Source: Gonium pectorale
Lineage: Eukaryota; Chlorophyta; Chlorophyceae; Chlamydomonadales; Volvocaceae
DNA length: 64,000 nucleotides
NCBI GenBank assembly: GCA_001584585.1
Contig: LSYV01000002.1
Span: 4,265,451 to 4,329,450 of the forward strand
Direction: 5' to 3'
Shown here: positions 57,967 through 64,000 of the stretch, in pieces
Layout of the letters: each line of letters begins with the position of its first letter
Position numbering within the stretch: the stretch's first letter is position 1
Notes under the pieces: generated by a model
Database searches by the model: none
What the model was told of the DNA's origin: nothing
What the model saw: only the letters and a program-made list of their open reading frames with translations
Program-made: the position numbers and the translations under genes

Positions 57967-60736
57967 TTACGCAGTTGAGTCCGCCGGCACCCCTTCCGCC
58001 GGCGCCGGCGCGGGCGTCGGGGGTTGTGCCGGGGTGCCCAAGAGTGATATCGTCTTGATTATTACCGCCTTCTCCTCCTTGAATTGCTCGTCCTCCTCTG
58101 CCGGCGGCAGTCATGGGGCGGGGGCACGGCTCAAAGACAAGAGCGCAGGACAGTGGGCACAGCCAGACACCCTTCTCCCACTGCAAGCTTCCCGCCAGAC
58201 CAACCCTTTTCCAGTAACGCAACAGCGGTCATGAACAGCAAGTAAGAAAGTAATTTGCACCTTTTTCCGTGTGGAAGTCTTCCAGATACTTGAGCAGCTT
58301 CTCGCGGTTGTTGGCCAGGATGTCGATAATGGGCTGCGGCTTGTTGGGGTTCGCCACAAACACCTGGTGCAGCCGAACGATGCGGACCGAGGGGTCCATC
58401 AAAGTGTCAAGCCCACAACGGCACTTCAGGGGAGCCCTGTGCGACAGCCCACCGGCCCCATGGCCCACGCTTGAGATTGCTCAAACTAACGTTCATGCAC
58501 GATAGTACCGATACATTTTATCCTGCTGGCATGTCGATGCAGAGTTGGATGCTTCTGCTCCCTCGCCCTCCTCCCACCCCAGGCCCACCTTGAAGACGTG
58601 GAAGGCCTCGAACTGAATGCTCCGCGACTGGTCCTTCAGCAGCACCATCATGGTCATAAGGTGCTGCACGTCCGACACAAACTTCAGCATCACCTTGACG
58701 TTGCTGCGGTCCAACAGCAGCTCGCCAAGCAGCTGCATACGCACAGCATGGCAGGCGGGGTGCGGGCAGGCGGGTGAATGGGGGCCCGTACGGGGTTTCA
58801 TACATGAACGGATTTAGGATAGAAGGTACAGCTCCCGGGGCGGAAAGTACTGCCATCGCTGTGCACTTTTTGCGAACCGGTCCTTGTTGCAGGACTATGC
58901 ACATGCCAGAAGTGCATGAAGCAGCGGCTGTCGGTGCTTGCAGCAGACAAGGGATGTGCACGTAATCAACCGGCGAAGTGCTCCCGCAGCCGAATCCATT
59001 ACCCTTTTTTCTAGTCTGGTTTGACACGTTTCGCTCTCGCAACGTAAGTATAAGCAGGAATCGATACTTCCCACTCCCCAGCTCTTTGCCTGACAGAGCT
59101 ATATCCCTGAATCTGCCTTGAAACCCCAGCGATGACATACGGTATGCAATTAAGAAGTACGCGCGCAAGTCGGCACACACGGCGCCTGACTCTTGCTACG
59201 CCGGCACTCGGCGTAGCTCGCGAGTAGCCGCGCAGCGCACCCCACTGGACCCTCCCGCCGATCCTTCGGGCACGGACTTCCTTATCTGGTTCGGTAGTCG
59301 GCGCATCGACTAAAGGACACCCTATCATAACACCGCAACCCGCAGTCCTCACCTTCAAGGACTGCCGCCGCACCACGTAGTTGTTTGACCGCAGCAGCTG
59401 CAGGTACGCCTGGAAGAACTGCGCGCACAGCATATCCAGAGCGGCGGGCGAGCGTAAGGGCGGTCCACACCAGGTTGCGAATGCCCAGTATGCCGTCGCT
59501 CCCCTGAGCGTCATCCTGGCAAGCACAGTGCTCAACAGCCCCCACCACCGCGCCATGCAGCTGCCCGCACCTCCTGGTAGTGGTCCTGCAGGTACGCCGC
59601 CACCACGCTCTTATGCCGCGTTAGCAGGTCCTGCACAAGCACCCGAAGCCCGGGGTAAGGGACAGCGGCAGTACCTCTACGGAAGGGACCTGGCGGGCAG
59701 GCATCGTGGTCAGCAGCAGTGAGCCTGCGCACCAGCAGGGGCCCTCAGCCAGCACTTCCCCTGTCCAGCCTCCGCCACGCTGTTTACCAGGATCAGCCGT
59801 TGTAATACGTAATAAAGGGCCGTCGTCCTCAACACGCGCCCACCTTGAATGTGCTGAACGCATCCGAGGCGATCTCGAAGTTCGCCACCTCCACTTTTTC
59901 AAAGAATTTGAGAAAGACCGGGCCGTCCAGTACCTTCCTGCACGTCCGCAGCGTGGAGTGTTGGGGTAAGCTCTCTCAGCCCAAGGCGCGGCGCCACAAG
60001 GGCAGCCCTCCCACCGCACGCATACTGCCGGCGGCTTCATTGCCAGTGGCATGTGCCCACGATTCACAGACATCCTGTGATGACCTTGAGGTTGAGGTAC
60101 CCTTGCTTGTCGTCATTCCTTCAGCACTGCTGCCGCAAACGCCGGCCGTTACACGCGACACCAACCTGGCAATTTGGTCGTCTCTCAAGCAGTCCCGCAG
60201 CATAGCGCCGCAGTTGAGGGCGATGACGGGGTCGTTATACCTGCAGCCCAAACGCCAGGGATGGGCTCATCCCGTGGCTCATTGGACCGGGTGGTGATGA
60301 AACCCGCCGCCCCCGCCGGGACCCACCCGTTGAAGAGGAGGGTGGGAATCTCGGGGTGGGCCAGCACGTAAGTCGCCCCGGGCCCGCGCTCGTCGTTCTC
60401 CTTGATTCGCACGAGCGCGCCGAAGATTTGGGCCGCGTCCTTGCGGGACTCGAATTCCATGACGTCGAGGTTCTTTACGATCAACGACAGCAGGTCCGTC
60501 CGGCTTGCCTCTTGCGCCAGTGCAACCGCGTTTTCCTTTGTTGCCTCATGCTCATCGTCTCCAAACAAGAGCAGCTTAGCGCAGCCCAGGTACTTTGCTA
60601 GGGACTCGTTCGCTTTCTCCGACGCCTTCTCGTCCCGCCGCGCAGCTGATAGCGCCTCTATAGCCCCGGTGAGCTTGCTGACGACCTCAGCGGGCGTCCG
60701 CGGCTTCTCTTTCAGGAGCTTATCGAGAAATGGCAT
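57967..60736 (-). CDS. MO25: MO25 (CAB39) family kinase scaffold
   Basis: Exons (5'->3') 60736-60327, 60240-60166, 59937-59844, 59630-59571, 59418-59353, 58732-58589, 58363-58261, 58097-57967; 360 aa in phase, near the family's usual ~340. Seen: [19 protein letters not shown] start, [105 protein letters not shown] and an [10 protein letters not shown] end. These match the Armadillo-like helical repeats of MO25 throughout. Family knowledge: MO25 activates STRAD/LKB1 and GCK-type kinases, and in fungi and algae it is tied to cell polarity and division. The C-terminus carries an extra Pro/Ala-rich tail of about 20 residues. It sits directly upstream of the Aurora-like kinase on the same strand. 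Confidence 0.97.
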
Positions 60737-61834
60737 GGTGGCGTGTTTTTGTGTGTACAGTACAAGTGCCGCCTACGAGCGGCCCGTTGGGCTATACAAG
60801 GAGTGTCATGCTAGTTGAGACACCCTGCAAAGCCGTCAGCCATTCCGGTCTGAGAGCAGTCCTTCTTCTACCTCATCCTGCAACCCGGAAACGTTCTGCT
60901 AGCGGTGATCAGTTATGATTTCAGCTCAGTTGGAAGAGCAGGAGGAGAAGGCTGCTTGGCCGTACGAACCCCAAAAATGATGGATTGTGTGCCCAGAAGC
61001 AGGAGCGCATGAACCTCGGTGAGACACAGGTGTTGTGGCGAGTCGCTCCAAGGCAGCTGATGTGCATATGCCCTGACCTGTCGGGCACGCCAAACCCTGC
61101 GCCAAAGCCGGCCGAGGCATGCTCCCCCCGGCCGGGGAGGCATGCTCCGGCGTAAGGAGTGTGAGGGCTCTGAATGAACACACAACGTGTTTGGAGTCAA
61201 CCTGGCAACCCGGGGCAGGCCCCAGCGTGCTGATATCGCAGCGCCCGCTGGAAAATCAATCATACGGTTGTCGCGCGTATCGGCCCAGTCAATGGCTTCC
61301 GCGATGCTGTCGCCGGGCCGATGGCATAGATCCATGAATGACTGATGGCCGGTTCAGGTAAGCAATGACGTGGTGGAGCGATGGTTCTCCATGGGTACGT
61401 GCGACGGCGACGAGAAGCAATCTGGATGCGCCTCAGTGTGCTGGACACGACTCTGATACACGGATACATACACTCGTCTGCGTGCTAGCCACCCAGAACT
61501 TGCAACTCGCGGCTGCCCAGCTGCCCAGCTCTGCTCTGTCCGCTGCAAGAGCAGGCCGCAGCTGCTGCTTGAGGGAGTTGAGGCACGTGGCCCGCTGGCT
61601 TCCCTGCCAGCTCCTCAGCCAGACCGCCAATCGTAATTGAGCTGCAACAACCCGTCTTGTGTTAAGGCATGACGCTGACATCTTCGTAACATATGCAAGT
61701 CGCCTACGTCAACCTTATCACGAGGAAGATGGATAGGGCACCATAATACAGCAGCGTTCTTCCGAGGCGTGCCTTTGACAAGCCACTCAACGGCGAAAAC
61801 CCGTGCTGCCCTCCACCTCGGCCTTGAAGCGCCT
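60737..61834. other. Intergenic region between two minus-strand genes
   Basis: About 1.1 kb upstream of MO25 and downstream of the partial gene. No gene is supported, except that the frame of the partial gene reopens after its TAG at 61787-61834. Confidence 0.5.
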
Positions 61835-64000
61835 CTACACCAGGCCACAGAGCACCAGCACCCGCCGCACGCGCTCACGTAGCGCCGTTTCCCCCGCGCA
61901 CGTCTGTGCCAGCACCGCCGCCGACTCCTCGCGCCGCAGCCCGCACCGCGCCTCCCCGTACAGCACGAGCCGAGCCACAGCCTCCGCTGGAGCGCTGCGC
62001 ACCAGCCCGCCAAGCAGCGCCACGGCAGCTGGCACGACCCTGGCCGCGGACGCTGCCTCGCCTCCGGCGGAGGCGCCGCCATCCTCCCCTGTATTGCCGT
62101 CGGCGACACCTGAGCCCGCAGAGCTGCCGCTTCCCCGGTCCCCAGCACCGTCCCCAGCGGCCGCGCCACCGCCATTGCCGCCAGTACCTGGCCCCCGCCG
62201 CCACACCCGCTCAAGCGCCGGCCAGCTCTCCCTGTGCAGCAGTGTGTGGGCCAACAACTGCAACGCCACGTCCGCTGCTACGGAGGAGCAACGGTTGGGG
62301 CTGCACAACGATGGGGATACGCCTGAGGCAGCGGCTGCAGACGCGCCCTCCCCGGGGGCAGCGGTGCAGGGCTCGGCAGCGGGGTCGGCGGCGACCGCGT
62401 CGGGCGGCGGCAGCATTGCGCGCTCCAAGTCCCCCTCTACAAGTGACCGCTGCACCGCGCCCAGCAGCGCCGGGTCGAGGCCGGGATCAGCGCCGCCAGC
62501 AGCCGAGGCAGCACCCGTGGCGGATGGCGGCTGCTGCCCCAGATACAGCTCCACGGGGCCCAGGCACCGCTGCAGCGGCGGCAGCAGGTGCAGCGCGCTC
62601 TCCGCCGCCAGGCCGTTCCATACCTGGCACGGGATGTAACGGGAGGTGAAACGGAACCGCATCAGGTCGCTGTGCGGAACCAAGCATGCGCATACACCAT
62701 CCGCCTACAGAATTGGTTTGTCGTCTGCAGCACTGTCCATACCGTCACCCATACATAACACCATCCGCTTAGGAGGGCACATAAAGCTCAGTCAGTCCAG
62801 AATGCCTTCAACCCGTCGGCTGTCTTGCTGCATGAACCGCTCCGGGCGTCAGCGTGCGGGTGCGAGCGGTGCAACGAGGCCGCGCCGGCCCCGCACCTCA
62901 CCTGCAGCCGCACAACGGGGTTGGCTCCCCGCGCCAGCGCCAGGGCCAGGTGCGCTGCCAGCAGGGGGTCCCCGAAGCAGGAGGACGACAGGCACACCAC
63001 CAGCCGCTCAGCCAGGGCCGCGGGCAGCCACTCGGGACCCGGCGGGCCGGGGGGGCTCACCTGGTGAAGCGAGGCCGGGGTTTGTGGCGGGGCGAGTTGG
63101 AGGGAGGGAGACAACAGGGCTGGGCGGCATGGATGGGATGTGGGGCCCTTGAACGGCTGCAGCTCCGGCTCTCCGCAGTCCGTGCCTTCACACACCTGTC
63201 CGCTCACCTGCCCCTCGCGGCCGCCGCACAGGTAGCGCTGCGCCATGCAAGCCAAGCCCCAGCGCACGCGCGGGTCACGCCAGCTGCCCTCCCCAGCCTC
63301 GTCGACGTCCTACAAGGCGTCGGTCGGTACCACAGCGACAGTGCATCAAAGCATGAACAGGCAACGCAACTCAAGATCCTGACAGATTATAGTAACGCAG
63401 TGCCAATCAGCGCCACCGCCAGAGCTGCGACCCTTTTGTGTGCAGCGCCGTGTCTGGTGTCCTACATTAGGGTCCGAAAGATCGCAGCTCCTCCGCTGCA
63501 GCGGCTGACCCCACCCCACGTCGCACCTGTTGAAGCATCTCCCCGGCCCGGAACAGGTAGGCCGCCTGCAGCGCAGCCTGCATCTTGGCACCGGGCTCCA
63601 GCCAGCGCAGCGCACCACCATGGCCTGCGCTTCCCGCCTCGCGGCCCAGGCAGAGCATCACAGCGCAGCCCAGCGGCAGCAACGCCTCCTCCGCATGCCG
63701 CTCCGCCTGTAGCTCCTGCTCCTGCCGCGCCTGTTCCTGCGCCAACCCTCCCCTGCCTAGAGCCGGCTGCTGCTGCGGGTGCCCCCTCGTGGGAAGCCTG
63801 TGTGCCTCCAGCATGGCCCATTGCGCGGGCGCGGGGAGCCGAGATCCCGCCTGGCCGTGCATGGAGACGGGCACCAGCTCCAGCGGGTCCTGCCGGGGCA
63901 GCGCCGAGGCCGCAGGCTGCGGCTCGCCCGATGGACCCCGCGTGCCGCTGCCGGCGGCTCGCGGCGCTGCCGCAGCGGTTCCCTGCAGTCGGCGCTGTGA
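61835..64000 (-). CDS. Unrecognised Ala/Leu-rich protein, 3' part only
   Basis: Exons (5'->3') 64000-63527 (continues beyond the window), 63309-63208, 63060-62902, 62623-61835; 508 codons in the window, in phase. The visible protein is helical and rich in Ala, Leu and Arg, with segments such as AALLPLGCAVMLCL-type, VRWGLACMAQRYLCGG, ALAERLVVCLSSSCFGDPLL, and VWNGLAAESALHLLPPL, plus a Gly/Ala/Ser-rich insertion (about 62070-62200). This is compatible with an alpha-solenoid, but no repeat consensus could be fixed and no family is recognised. The frame ends LCGLV-TAG at 61835. It then continues for 15 codons (RRFKAEVEGSTGFRR) to a TGA at 61787. Start lies outside the window. Confidence 0.7.

Overview
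The window is nuclear DNA of a green alga, most probably a chlorophyte of the volvocine (Chlamydomonas-like) type. The reasons are GC-rich sequence, genes broken into many short GT-AG introns, a protein with a bipartite plastid/thylakoid-lumen leader, and several gene families typical of ciliated green algae (a CDKL-type kinase, an IQ/coiled-coil protein, an Aurora-like kinase). There is no bacterial operon structure. Two assembly gaps (15788-16081 and 28995-29169) interrupt it. All gene models are hand-built from splice consensus, reading phase and recognised protein families; nothing was searched or aligned by computer.

Layout, left to right. 65-5264 (+) CDKL-family kinase with a ~700-residue disordered tail. 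8012-10467 (+) coiled-coil/IQ-motif protein. 11346-13285 (-) UDP-glucuronate decarboxylase (UDP-xylose synthase). 13286-17240 is a gene-poor, repeat-rich block with a ~720-bp tandem repeat, several copies of a dispersed repeat and a gap. 17241-22977 (+) ABCG half-transporter in 17 exons. 23862-28491 (-) hnRNP R/Q-like protein with three RRMs and a Gly-rich tail in 15 exons. 29576-34075 and 35158-39823 (+) are tandem flavin-dependent monooxygenase paralogues with identical 15-exon structure, with a weakly supported membrane-protein gene between them. 40544-42561 (-) secreted fasciclin (FAS1) protein. 43291-44163 (+) small thylakoid-lumen protein. 45360-48723 (-) F-box/Sel1-repeat protein. 49292-52629 (+) SP1/MUL1-type membrane RING E3 ligase. 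53723-57238 (-) Aurora-like kinase. 57967-60736 (-) MO25 scaffold. 61835-64000 (-) the 3' part of an unrecognised protein that runs off the window.

The genes do not form one pathway. Themes are signalling and cilia/cell-cycle kinases with a kinase scaffold, protein turnover (F-box and RING ligases, divergently arranged), cell wall or matrix (UDP-xylose, FAS1), transport, and flavin oxidation. The most interesting local biology is the monooxygenase pair: patchy near-identity that suggests gene conversion, a GC-AG intron conserved in both copies, and an apparent loss of one splice acceptor in the upstream copy only. No wholly new multi-gene system could be demonstrated.
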